Of a DNA stretch of 64,000 nucleotides, positions 45,671 to 57,815 are shown piece by piece. The translations under genes were made by a program, and so were the position numbers. Below the pieces are notes generated by a model. The model was not told where the DNA came from, did no database searches, and worked only from the letters and a program-made list of their open reading frames with translations. Source of the stretch: Acholoe squamosa (taxonomy: Eukaryota > Annelida > Polychaeta > Phyllodocida > Polynoidae); contig OX439050.1 of NCBI GenBank assembly GCA_949317995.1, positions 54,375,777 through 54,439,776 of the forward strand, in the 5' to 3' direction. How positions within the stretch are numbered: the first letter of the stretch is position 1; every line of letters begins with the position of its first letter.

Positions 45671-48617
45671 GTAACCTTTTAATACATTGGGATTTGACCC
45701 TAAATGAATAACTATGGGACATGGGCATTTCGATAGACAGGGGGTTTATACAACTGCACTTTTCACCAAGTTCCACATTTCATCACAAAGCACACATTGC
45801 ATGGGAATTTCACACAGGCAATCATTGCACCATTGGACATGACTTTGGTGTACAAAGAAAATGATGTCAATACTGTTTTGATTGAAGCTTTGAAGAAATA
45901 AATGATTTGGCCGTAATGAATGAAGGTTGACATTACAATAAAGAAATAGTGGCACTCAAAGGTTTCTACAAGGATTTTCAATAGGATGTAGTGAAATGAT
46001 TCTTAACCTTGCAGCATCTGATTGAGTTTTGATGGGCAACAGTGGTAAAGTTTACGATGGCGATCAGAAAGAAATCTTCATAGATTTGCACACAATTTAC
46101 TTTTGCTATTTATGTCAGTTTCTAGTCAAGGAATCACTTGAAATGATAGATGCATTGCCCTCCATGAGTCATTTCTTTTTCTATAGACAATTCCTCTGTA
46201 CATCTCGAAAATATTACTATTACGTTTTCACAAACACACACACACATAAAGCAAAAGTCTATAGTATTATGCCAGTATATATATTATGTTCTTTTTTTTA
46301 AGAGTTGTCATTTTAAAGCTCTAAAACGCCCAATTTCTGGTATTACGCTACATCTGTTCACCGGCCTCTTCATGACAGCATTCATACAAATATTACTATG
46401 ATGTTTTCGCACAATAAAAAGCAAAAGGTTTTTAAACATAACAGTATATCTGTTTTTAAGAATTGTCATTTGTAAACCCTGAATCACCCAACTTTTAGTA
46501 TTACACTACATCTGTTCACCAGTCTCTCCATGTCAGCATCCATATTGACCTACCCATACTAACGTATAACCCTATATATAAGCTGTAGCGTGTAGACCAA
46601 TTCATGCCTCTGGGGTGGCTTATAGCATCTCCAAGAATTCAGGGTATGGCTTATACACAGAGCTTTTGTTACAAAGAAAAAAAGGAAGGAATGGGGACCA
46701 TTTCAGTCTTCTGGAGCAGCTTATAGCAAACCCCTGAACCCAGGGTGTGGCTTATATGCAGGTGTGGCTTCTATGCTACACTTTACGGTACCCTAATCGG
46801 AATATTGCATCAATTTCTATTACTGATTAGATTGGGAGCAGACATGCAATGTCACAATACCTTCACAGGAAGAGATTAATGAAAGGGAACGGTGGGAAGG
46901 AATAAAATCAATTATCCCAAGATTCTTAGGTAAAAAAGCAGTATTATAGAAAAACCAATCCAATGCATTTTTATGCAAGGCCTTTGATGTAAACGGCACC
47001 TAATGCAGAGTCCATGTTGTGCCGTTGATAGGGTAGGATGGATGAGGGGGGATCAGATGTGTACTCCGAAAGTCCTATTAGGCATGGTCTATATGTTTAC
47101 ACACAGTCAGTTTTACAGAAGAAATATTGCAAAGTCATAATATGTACATTACACAAACTGGTGTTGAGTGTTGAGTGCTGGTGTTGAGAAAATTTTGTGT
47201 GTATTTTTAAACACCTTCTTTACATTGTAAACTCATACTGTCAAAGAACCTTGTGAATTTTCCTGTTTTGTAACAGCTAATAACATGACATGACAATTTT
47301 GTTGTCATCTTGTTTTGCAATCATCTTATTTGACATGGATTTTCCCAACTCAATCATAAAAGTTACTATTCTAATGCCAAATGACAGTGGATACATTATT
47401 GTACATACGCTGTGTTTGTTGAATGAAAAGTGGTATAATTTTTGTCTGTCATAGATCTTGAATTTACATCCAGACATAATACCATTGTATATTGTCATTG
47501 AGCACTTTAAGCGGCAATGTGAGCATCCAACTCCTCACTACTATAAGTACAGCTGTCAGACTAGCATTGACTATGCCCCACACTGAATTACGCCCACTTG
47601 TGAATCTCTTTTCAAATCAACTGCAGCTGCGATTCTATATGTAAATTGCTGCTTTCACATCCTACCAACTGTGAGAATTGCATCATTTCAAGCACATTAA
47701 TTCTAGAGATCATGGAAACCATGCAAACTATTGAAAAGCTTCCACTGCTGTGGATTTAATACCCTTCCATCGTGTCCCAGATAAAATGGCCAATTTGAAT
47801 TTCCTCTGCTTCAGTTAGAGAGGCAGACTGCTTGATTTCAACCTAATCTAGGGTGACTTTTACACGGGTACCTTCGTTCCAATTCACAACTCAACCCCAC
47901 ACACACCTCATCTTACCTCAGTGTAGGCAGCTATAAACTAGAACTAATCCTTTTATCTAACACCCAAAACCATATTGTGTGTCAAGATTCCTTTTATCTC
48001 AGCTATCCTAGGGGTTTGGTTGTCTCACAGAATTCTACAATATTGCAGGGTCCATTCCACAAGATTAACCTACCATATATTATAATATGGTATATTGTAC
48101 ACACCCAAAATTAGAGTCGCCAGGGTCTTCTAACTGAGCCGCATGAAATAAATGACAGGGTTTGCCTTATCTATTTCAAATGCTGCTCCCTTTGAAGACC
48201 TCATTCTCTCATCAGTGTACTCCATGCTAAACTAATTGACCTAGACTGGCTCCCCATATCAGGCTCCTCGGAAATAGCCTCTGGTTCTACTGATAGCCTC
48301 TTCTACCAGCTATCAAACAAATCTGTCATAAAGAGGATCCATTGGCCCATGTATTGCATAGGACAGTACCCAGCAGACATTGAAACCATAGTGTGGTACC
48401 CAGCTGTCGTAACATCTTGCGAAATTATATTCTGAGCTGGGATCACTTGAATTTAATAATAATATGACCCATACACATTTCATGTAGTATTATTGCCATT
48501 ATATATAATCAGAAGTTATTTACAATCAATGCTATATATCCTTTGGCTCAAAAATGTCGTCTGCTTCCCTTCTTCATCTGTCTCTGAGTGTGAAAGTCTA
48601 CATACGTGCCTCTTTAC
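45671..48617 (+). repeat. Tandem array unit C
   Basis: Differs from B at only scattered positions by eye, for example acacctcatc versus acacctgatc and a 2-bp deletion in tatatatta. It shares both B-type deletions, so B and C come from one shortened ancestor. It ends at gtgcctctttac, where unrelated sequence begins. Confidence 0.95.
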
Positions 48618-48619
48618 TC

Positions 48620-48765
48620 CCGGCCCTTATTTGAGACAGGCACTTATTTGAATACTGTTTTTAGTGCTTAAGATTGATTTTGATACCCCTGTACCCACGG
48701 CGTTTATTCGAGGCTGGCGCTGATTTGAGACCCCGGTGCTAAAACAGGCCAGTACGGTAATTGAA
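48620..48765. repeat. Relic of a repeat with tttattcgagg/tatttgag motifs
   Basis: Contains cggcccttatttgagac, ggcgtttattcgaggc and ctgatttgagacccc, ending near cagtacggtaat. Repeats of this style are known from many invertebrate genomes (my recollection, not searched). It borders the end of unit C. Confidence 0.5.
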
Positions 48766-48951
48766 CTACAATAAGGCTGCTCAGAGATAGCCTTGTTACT
48801 GTCACATTTTCTGGTATGAACCATATGCTTTAAGAGAGACAAGTTCATTGTCATTCAGGTGATTACTAGTCCCATCATATGGGGCTGGGTAATACTGTAT
48901 CCTTTAGGATGCCTCTCCACAAATTCAGGTATATGGAATCCCATGTACGTG

Positions 48952-49078
48952 TGTGTTTTATTGTTTGGTTTTTGTGGGTTTTTTTGTTGTTGTTGTTTGT
49001 TTTTGTTTTGTTTTTTGTTTGTTTGCTGTTGATTTTTGTGCTTTTTTTATGCTTTTTTTTTTTTGGGGGGGGGGGGGT
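48952..49078 (+). repeat. T/G low-complexity tract ending in T13 G13
   Basis: gttt and gttg repeats grading into runs of T, then a run of about 13 T followed by about 13 G. It replaces a shorter (TG)n/T-rich stretch at the same place in D1 (about 15630-15650). Confidence 0.9.
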
Positions 49079-50079
49079 GCCCTGAAGGGTCTACCTTTAA
49101 TGCAAACAGCTCACTGCTGAATTATATAAGAATTTATCTCTGAGGGCCATGTTTTGGGATGTTGTGAAAAGGTATTGGTAGTATGTACAGACAGGGGATT
49201 GTAAAGTTGTGAGTCATTTACCCATTGCCTTGGGATCAAGTCTCATGGGGAGGCCTGAAGAGTTGGGTTCACACTTGATTTTATTAAGATATAGTGCAAC
49301 ACCTGCCTGGGGTGACTACATGGCTCTCTGAGTGCCATGAGGTGTCAGCACTGTATAGTTATGCTCAGAGACCTGTGTGATAGTATTTCAGATTTCTTTA
49401 TACTCTCAGGGAAGGATCAATAATGTTTTCATTACACCTGTCATCCTTATGGATTGGAAATACCACACCCACTACCTGTGAAATATATTCAGGCATAGTG
49501 TGGTATTCGGTTTTCAATCCCATCTACTTGATAGGGTACAGAAAGAAATATTATGCCCCAAATGTCATAAGTCATGGTTCTCACCTCCATCCTTTTCTTA
49601 GCCCTCCATGTGTTTGCTCCCTGCCTGTTTATCTGTCTGTAGTGAATGAAGATATATGTGAATGTTAATACAGTAAGTGGCTTAGAAAATGACTTGCAGG
49701 AAGACTGAACCTTTAAAGGCCTGTATGTGTATGCCTATTGCAATCATTTCTCTTTTCTCTGTAGTCAAAAGCTAAATAAGCTCTTGACTGCTTTTTTATG
49801 TTTTAAATTTGGCCAGACTGGGTGATAGAGTAAAATAGAAATCGGTTTCCAGGAAGATAGCAAGGAGAGGCTAGTAGGCGTGTAGGATATTCCAAATGGT
49901 ACTGTGATTGTGATAAGTATGAAATGTCCCCTTTCTCAAGAAAACTCTGGAAATCACCTACTTGAACAAAGGTTCATATTGTGGCCTTCCTTAATAACTA
50001 CTAAACAAATTAAGACAGATACACAGATACAGTCCCTCACTGCATGATGTCATTTCCCTTTATAAACATCGAACATCTA

Positions 50080-50310
50080 TGCTATTGAGTTCACATCTCA
50101 TATAGGTCCTACAGTATGTTTATCCTAGTGTGAGAACCCCCTAAAGCACTATGTACTTCACAAGCAAGCATCCTTCTCCTGCCACATCCACTGACTGTGT
50201 CTCTGACTCGGGTATATACAGGTGGTTTTGAAGCCACCTACACAGCCTTTGATGAAGCCTAGAGGGTTATTGACTAAAAGGTAGAGTGTGTTAGGGTTCT
50301 GAAGGAGCTG
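50080..50310 (+). repeat. Interspersed repeat R, copy 4
   Basis: Contains gcactatgtacttcacaagc, cctgccacatccactga, ttgaagccacctacacagcc and agcctagagggtt. It is part of D2 and corresponds to 24.80-25.03 kb. Confidence 0.75.
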
Positions 50311-51284
50311 TTGGAGAGGACAAAATCAGTCCTGTGGCCACTAGTTCCCCAACGTTAACCCTTCTGATAAAAGAGCCATTGTCAAGTGTGTTTAGATGTT
50401 GATATCTTAATATATAATTATTAAAACTACTACCAACAGCAGTGTCTGGTACATGTCCTCTCATGTTTATGAACATCAATATAATGTGCATTAAGGCATT
50501 ACTTTCTTTTCTCATTATTTTTTATATATTCACTGAAGATACGCAAGTGTGTTGTGCTGTTTCAGCCCATCAGCTCACAAAACAAATAAGGTTCAATTAC
50601 CAGAGAATCAAGAATTTGTTGTTTAAATGCTCTCAGTTGACAAACTTGATGTTGTTCATAAGTAGGGTAGTCAAAACTCCATACTTTATTGCAATAACAA
50701 AATGCCATTGAGTTCTGCAGGCCAATAGTTTATGCCATTGGCAGGGTTTCATATGTTTGGTAGCATTGAAAGTACTCGGTATTAGCTGAAAATAAATTGC
50801 TCCAGTTCCCCTTTATATTATTGCTGAAAGGGTTAGTGAGGTGCCTTGTTCACTTACGGAAATGTCCAATCCAAATCAACTGGGAGACTCCCACCTTTTA
50901 GCTCACTGCAGTTGAACAAACATGGTTCTGTTTATAGACTTTGTTTTAGGAACCATGCATGCACTCCTTCAGATGGCATGAGCTCGCCATGTTGAACAAG
51001 TGATATCTCATCAGCAACAGTGCATTGGTTGTGTTTCTGTTCGCACTTTCATTTTGGTAAATTCTTATGAATACAATAGCCCATTCCCATGAGGGGAGAG
51101 ATTTAAAAGAGAACATCTCCAATATCATCCACCTGTGATTAAGAAATGCACTGCAAGAATCTGGGATTCTCTATTTGTTGGTGTATGTATACATTGTGAG
51201 GATCTGCCATTTTTGAGCATTGAATTCAGCCGTGTGATGTGTTATGAATATGAGACATAATATTGTTGTTTGGAGTTGTGTGCC

Positions 51285-51475
51285 GCGTAGCGGCCAAGAG
51301 CGCAGTGACAGTAGCAACTTCATTATGTTTTCGGTTTGTCAGTGATGTCACGGTCACCCTGTGACGCAATTTGTGACGTCATACATCGGCCATGACGTCA
51401 CACATCGGCTGCAGAGTGGCAACTCCTATCCCTGGTATTTGCCACAATTTTTCTTGTTTTACACACGTCACATGT
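51285..51475 (-). pseudogene. Small relic of a LINE 3' coding region
   Basis: The plus-strand blocks gtgttttcggttt-like, cagtgatgtcac, gcagagtggcaactcctatcc and cttgccacatttttc-like match 11940-12165 of the minus-strand LINE in order. The reading is too decayed for a convincing translation. It is absent from D1 at the collinear point. Confidence 0.6.
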
Positions 51476-52166
51476 ACTAGCTGCAGTATGTGCAGAAAAT
51501 TATTACTAATGAACAAATATACCACTGCCTGGACTCCTTCAAATAAAGCTTTAAATGAAGATTAAATAATTGAACTCAAATAACATGATAGCTATATGCA
51601 TATAAAAAACAACATACTTGTCAGCATTATCTGTACATATCCTATTTGTCGATGCCTTAGAACTTTATCAGAAAGGGGACATTTCCTATTGTAGTGCTCT
51701 GCTTTATTAAGACAATAGAGCCTACATCGTTCCCTACTGTGTCATGTCTTAGCAGCTATCGTGTCTTAGCAGCTATAGACACAAGGCTGGTTTGGCTGAA
51801 TAGTCTGACAACTTCTGTAACCCATGATTAATCTCCCCTCTGATGAACATAGTTCTGTGTTAACTAGCTAGGGAGTGATACGTTTTAAAGTGCCACTTGT
51901 GGATGTGTTTGGGGAAGATAATACACATTTTATTCCAATAAAGCAGCTGTAGATTAGAGCTTTGTCATGTCCCGCAACTGTATTAATACAAATATATGCA
52001 AAGAATAAAGAGACTGGGGTAAAAATGAAGTCAGGTGTAGGTTAGTGCATGTATGTCCTATCAAAGAAGTGATAGTCAATGGCATGACTACAATTCTAAA
52101 TATCACTATATATATAATGACTACTTTACTGTCTATGCCTCTGTAGTGGTCAGTGAAAACGTCTCT

Positions 52167-52236
52167 GGAGACACCGGGATTCAAACCCGGGTCTCTCGCT
52201 TGCAAGTCGAGTGCTCTACCACTGAGCTACATCCCC
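52167..52236 (-). tRNA. tRNA-Ala(TGC)-like gene or pseudogene
   Basis: The minus strand folds as a cloverleaf: acceptor GGGGATG with TGTCTCC (three G-U type pairs), D arm GCTC/GAGC, anticodon stem CTCGA/GCGAG (last pair mismatched), loop CTTGCAA with anticodon TGC, four-base variable loop, and T arm CCGGG/CCCGG with loop TTTGAAT. A and B boxes (TAGCTCAGTGGTAGAG, GGTTTGAATCC) are good. There is no clear TTTT terminator at once downstream. The weak acceptor stem and single copy among repeats leave a SINE head or pseudogene possible. Confidence 0.7.
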
Positions 52237-52555
52237 TGGCCTGACATACCCTGTCACCAACACGGCCCCACTGACATTTCCACCTTCCAACTACCCTGGA
52301 TCGGTATGGTATACATAGGGGGAGTGACACAACCAAGTGAACAGTCCCTCTGAAGGCTCTGCGCACCCGACGGGGGAACGAACCCCTACACCTCTATGCA
52401 TTTAGCACTTTACGGGGCATGCTTCAGGACAGTATTCTACTTCTGTTGATAGAAGAGATAACTGTTGACAGTGTGCTTTCTCTCACTGCCCATGTCACAT
52501 TGTGTATGTACATATTAGGTAACAATTAATTCGCCCCCTCGTTGCAGGTTATTGT

Positions 52556-53243
52556 TGGATATCAGTCACAAGTCATGACATTTCCATTAACTACTTATTT
52601 TATTACACGACTAATCAATAGATAATCAATAGAAAATCAATAAATATAATTTGAAAACAAAAATCGTTCCCCTCCACTGGGCCTGCCATAGTGTGTGTAC
52701 ATACATCATTTGGTCTGAATGCGTCCCGCAGTCATTGCAGTTATAGGAGCAGCAGCAGTAGTGCTGGGAAGGGGTTGGCGAGAATGCATATCCTAGTGTT
52801 AAGGCCTGGTCAATTTGCCACTTAGTAAGGAGGTTTAGGTAGTAGACAGTACTAATACAATCTCAGGTGTATAAACAGGGAAATATGGTATGTAGCTATG
52901 GGACAGGCAGCTCTGACCACTGTGGTGTAATCTTAACTTAACTCTACTGCTGCTATTCTCGTCAGTCCCTGTGGCACACTGCATAGGGAGTTGGATTTGG
53001 GATCAGGAGACTACAGGTTTGACCCCTACCCGGGCAATAAAAATTTTGTGGGTTTTAACATGTAATATATGACATGTAAGATGTACATATTATCCATGGA
53101 TAACCCCACTGGGTGCCTGTTATCCTTGGATAACCCCACACCTTACAAAAGTCATAATGCATGCATCATGCCATGCAATATCGACAGGTATATGCATGAG
53201 AATATCCAGGAAAAGCACTCAGAATCACAGATATTGTGTAATT
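52556..53243 (+). mobile_element. Composite tRNA-derived element, copy S2 (D2-specific)
   Basis: The left segment (acaagtcatgacattt, ctacttattttattacacga, aatcaatag repeats, ttgaaaacaaa) and the right Arg-like SINE (52961-53243) match S1. The middle (about 52700-52960) is unlike S1 and S3 and has no tRNA-like minus-strand box. D1 near 28990-29030 lacks it: ttgtgcagggg and ctgtgaagtgc are close together there, so left segment and SINE appear to have arrived together. Confidence 0.72.
52961..53243 (+). mobile_element. tRNA-Arg-like SINE, copy S2
   Basis: Head gtccctgtggcacactgcat, B-box-like aggtttgaccc (weaker than S1), body ttgtgggttttaacatg, two ggataacccca motifs with attatccatggat palindromes, and gcaatatcgacaggtat. 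The most diverged of the three copies. Confidence 0.75.
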
Positions 53244-54068
53244 TAAGTTCTGTGAAGTGCACAAAGGCACAATCCTTTATGACAGCAATGGTTATACATT
53301 TTCATTTTGTAGAACAGTGGAAGTGACTTTGGACAACATGAAATGTATAGAAAAATGCAAACTACCTTTACACTGAGAATATGCTAGTCTGTGTTTTGTC
53401 CAAATCAAGACATTTTATCTGGATATCCAATCATGTAGACTCACCTGCAAAATATAAAGAGAACATTTTAAATAAATTCATCAAATCAGATATGAAAAAG
53501 AAAACTCTAGAGAAATAAGGATATAATGATATCATAATGCCCATATGGAATGTTACATGCATCTAATAACAGCCATCACAATTATAAAACATTTTATCTC
53601 ATTGACCTTCAGGTTTTTGTTCTTTCCTTTGCTTAGGCTTTACTTCTACCATTATCTGGTAGTGCTATTGATGACAATTGACAGTCTGGCAGTGCACATA
53701 TTGGCTGGAAGCCGGTCTGGAGCTGGTTCTGGTGAATTGCACTGATAAGAACTAACAACATGGGACCAGCATGTCCCTGGAAGTGGGTGTTACCCAGGGA
53801 CAAGGTACCAGTCATGGTGTGTCGTATCAGTGGGGTTTACCTCAAATAGCAAAATTCAAAATGGTGGACCCACAGGACATCCATACTAAGCCATATACAA
53901 CATAAGCAATTGGGTTAAACACATTCTACCCATTAAACACATTCTGCCCGCATAATGGCAGGGTTATTAAGGTATGACAAACAATAGGAAATGTTTGCAT
54001 GGCCATTGGGTAGTACAGAGACCATGTTCCATTGATCAGTGTTGATTCATACAACACTCTCCAGTATA

Positions 54069-54471
54069 CGGGACTAGCACATTGCTAGTTTTAAGAAAAC
54101 CAGCCAGGTGGCTAACCTTCAACTGCTACTAGATAAGCATATTATAAATCTAATACTTTAAATACAAGAGAAATACAACTTTAAGATGTAGATAAGAGAT
54201 GACATGTCACCCACATTGAGTACACCCATCATTGTCTCATTATTAAGCTAATCCTCTCCCCTCACACCTGAAACAATAGGGAGGTACTTAGGGTGGTTAA
54301 GATATGGGCAGGGTGCAGCTTATCTCCCCTATCAGTCTTATCAATGGCCATTGTTTTGTGGTGGATGAGGGTCAAGATAAGAAATTACCCAGAATTCCCT
54401 GACAGAATCCAAGATGGCGTTGGGGCTAAAAACAAAGATGGCGACCTCCATAGAGGGATAGCTATGTGCCC
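54069..54471. mobile_element. 403-bp insertion flanked by TATA (D2-specific)
   Basis: Flanked by tata at 54065-54068 and 54472-54475. The collinear D1 site reads cagtataggagaaatt (29839 on) with a single tata. Ends cgggactagc and, in reverse complement, gggcacatagc are only weakly alike. It contains two aagatggcg motifs. No coding capacity. Confidence 0.8.
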
Positions 54472-55175
54472 TATAGGAGAAATTGACTTTGAGCTGTCCA
54501 CATCCATTGGGACGTCCACACCACCTTCTGTATGATTTACTTTGGAACTGTTTCAACATGATTGGGTGCATATATATATCTGACATTATATCTTATATTG
54601 AATTAACTGGCAGGTTCTAATTGGTCATTAATCTCATAGATAAATGTTGGCCCCAGGAGACTGGGTGTTATTTAAATCAAGTTAATTTCTAGAAGCAAAT
54701 TTCTCATTAGCTCACAAAGACAGTACAGCCATTTCTATATTCTGGCCTGTATACTCACAAATGAAACTACCATACTCACAAATGAAACTCCAGACATGTG
54801 TCTTAAAAGAATGTCGATGTGTTTCAGCTGTGCTATTTCTATGTAAAGCAGTCTTAGTAGTGGATATCAAGCCCCATTAGATGATGAGTTCCCAAACTCA
54901 GCACCTCCCCTCTCCCCTGTCACTCTGTGTTACTAATAGGATGATACCTATGGATGTCATTATCAAACAGAAAGCTATGTGCCATCTGCATGAAAGTCCC
55001 CAAGTATTAGGACTAGGCCAGTAATATGAATATAGAAATGCTGTATCATTGGAAGACTGCATCATTGAATGCAGTCCTGAAAGCACACATAGAATCAGGG
55101 ATGGGGGGCTCAATAAGCATCAGAATCCCTAATATAATGCCAACAGTATACACACCTTTCATAGTGCTCACTTCA

Positions 55176-55365
55176 TGAATCCTTCCCGGCTTTCCTATCC
55201 CACTGAAAAGGGTCTATATCGCCTCTTTCCCATCCACTGGGATGTGTGTGGTGCACATATGCGAGGGCACTGACACATTTCTTTGTGAAATTGTGTAATG
55301 TAGTTCTCACCATGAATATGACCTTAGCTGTCAAAATGGCGTTAAACATCTATTACTCACTCACT
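55176..55365 (+). mobile_element. SINE-like element E, copy 2 (190 bp, perfect 12-bp target duplication)
   Basis: Flanked by catgaatccttc at 55164-55175 and 55366-55377. D1 has the single-copy empty site at 31686-31697. The plus strand starts ccggctttcctatccc, contains ctgggatgtgtgtggtgcac and ggcgttaaacatctatta, and ends in ctcactcact, a TCAC-type tail. The variable 10-12 bp duplications fit LINE-driven insertion. Confidence 0.93.
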
Positions 55366-57815
55366 CATGAATCCTTCACTGTAACTTCTAAAGGGGTCGG
55401 ACCTCATACAAGAGGCAATGCCTGGTATGTAGGGCAATACATATTGATGCTGAAAACTGTCCTTGCTGGTAGTTTTTAGGAGAGGGGATATTACTCCCAG
55501 CGTGGAATAGGTCTGGGAGTGCAGGAGGAAATAAGCTCAAGAGAGCACTAAGTAGGTACCCTCTCAAGTCACGCTCTGCTTCACCATTACTTACATTCTC
55601 ATCACATTACCCCTGAAAAGCCACCTGCCTTGTTTAAAAATAGTGTGTATTAGAAAAGCAAGTACTTTACTGTATGACTTCCTTTCTAGTGCTCTTGTTA
55701 TGAGTAGCCATCATCTTCATTGAAAGGTACTTGCACCTGACTGACATGAGCACTTCTGTGCAACACATAAAAAAGTCAGGACTGAAAATACTGTGGCAGG
55801 TGAGGCACTTCCCAAGCAAAACTTCCTTTTCTCCTATGTGCAACACACTCCAGGGAAGATGTCACAAATATTCTATTCACTAGGCTCCATTAGGAAATGA
55901 ACTACTTCTGATTCCTGTTTGCATTACTGTGATCAAAATTACTTATACCGTAGAACCCCATGTGGAGTACGCAGACGTCTAGAGTTTGTGGGTTTGTGCC
56001 CCGACACTTTTTCAACACTTAAAAGCTATGTGTAGCTTCGACCTCTTTGGAACCCCTAAGACCTAATAAATCTTTGTGTATAAGGTACAGTTTGTGAGCA
56101 GGTTACTATGGGTATGAACAAGGAACTGTAGACATGTATCCATATCATCTATTTTCATAATGAAATATGAGCAAAATAGTGGGTTCTATTTCTCTAGAAT
56201 AATATTGCTACAAGATTGCATGCTAGATTTCCTGAAGCTCCTTCCAATTAAGCCCCTTCCTGCTACCCATCATAATCATTAACTAGTATAATTATGTCTT
56301 GAGATCTAGGGACCATTCTCTTTAGTTAATTTTGAGCACAACATTTTGAGATTTACACTGCAGAAATGGTGTTTAGGTTTTAAATTTGTTTAGGTCTAAA
56401 ATAAATGCGGGCCTACTGGAGCTTTCTGATACCCAGTGTACCTGTACACTGATCAGGGTGTATTTCACAATGGTTCAATCAACAGTTAGTACTCATTCAG
56501 AATGCCTTTGGAGAATTTGGAGAATCATATCCAAGCAGCATTTTGTGTACTAGGCCAGGGTCTTACTATTATATTTTTCCGGCCATGGCTATCTTCACCA
56601 CAGAGCACTGAGAAGTGTAATTTATAAGCACTACTAAAATTGTATTAGGCCTGATCTATATGTTTAGGCTTCATCAGGTGTACAAGAAAAATAGTAAAAA
56701 GTCACAATACATACACGATACAAACCTGAAAGTGGTCACCTTAGAAGTTAGATGAATTTCCCAGTCTAACCCTTCCCTAAACCTGTTTAGTCTCACTTAA
56801 TGTCAATGTAGTAGTGGAAGGCAGATTCTGGCTCTTTGTTTGTTTTTCAAATTATTTGGCCATATTGGGCCATTGTCAGGAAACTAAAAACCTTGAATCG
56901 GGGGGTTTTACTTTGCTATTTTAGCTGCCGCGGTGAGGATTTAGCTATTTTATACCTACAGTCAGTTCGACAATGTATGCCCACCAAACCATATACTTGA
57001 TCACAAATTAATGAAGGTAGCCATCAGGTGGAACAAATCTTTTCATCTCTTTTACCCGCCCTCCTAAGTCCAAAGTGTAAGATTAATGTTGTGCTTTTGT
57101 TAGGTACACTTGATTTACACTGCATAAGGAACCATCTTGTTTGTCTGTTCCCATTTACTTTGTACATTTAGTCAGTCATTTAATACCTTTTCTCCACCTA
57201 TGCATTGTCTTGTTCTGCACTCCATCATGAATTATGATCATTTGCGATTTGTGCAAAGAATTAAGCGTAAAGGAATTTGGATATAAGACACATGAGAAAC
57301 CATTCAGAGTTTCCTTTTACTGTTTTCCTTTATGCGGTCTGTTTCCATATAAATTCACTCTGAAATCATTTGTTCAGTATACAAACAATACTGGTTTAAA
57401 ATATGTATTTATGTGTTTGATGTGATACCCCTCTCTGAGAAGACTTTTACTTGTTCTGCAGACCATTATAATCATTTATACAATTGACCAGGCACATGAA
57501 TTCTTGTCATGTTGTTTTTTTATTTCACATTTTCATAATGGTGCTCTAGAATTAAGAAATGCACTGCTGTGTTAACAAGACTGTGTCCATGTTCTAACAC
57601 AAGAAGCCCATTTCCATCAGCTGCACATTGCCTTTCCAGATAGATAGTCCTTGGTATGTGACAGTAAACAGAGAACATTGTGGGAACTTTGAAATAAATT
57701 TATTTGTTAAGGCACTTTAGAAACTCTTTGCATCTTCATTTGAAACCCGTTGAATCCTAGTTTCAGTTAAATGTTCAAATCCAACACTCCAGAATTTGAC
57801 TCTCAAGCTTCCCGT

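Larger units (their letters stand above)
48905..57815 (+). repeat. Segmental duplication copy D2
   Basis: Collinear with D1 (see 15590-39990). Insertions found only here include the tRNA-Ala-like gene region (about 52.1-52.4 kb), the composite SINE S2, the 403-bp insert at 54069, element E copy 2 and a LINE 3' relic near 51.3 kb. It lacks the D1 MITEs, Penelope-like element and LINE fragments. Confidence 0.85.

Noticed and set aside
42610-47498. Sets of identical 69-90 codon frames repeated every 2954 bp
   Set aside because: They recur because the DNA is tandemly duplicated. None has a family signature, and unit A breaks several of them.
57234-57425. Possible small exon or ORF (63 codons)
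   Set aside because: No recognisable motif. The collinear D1 sequence (about 39450-39640) does not keep the frame open.
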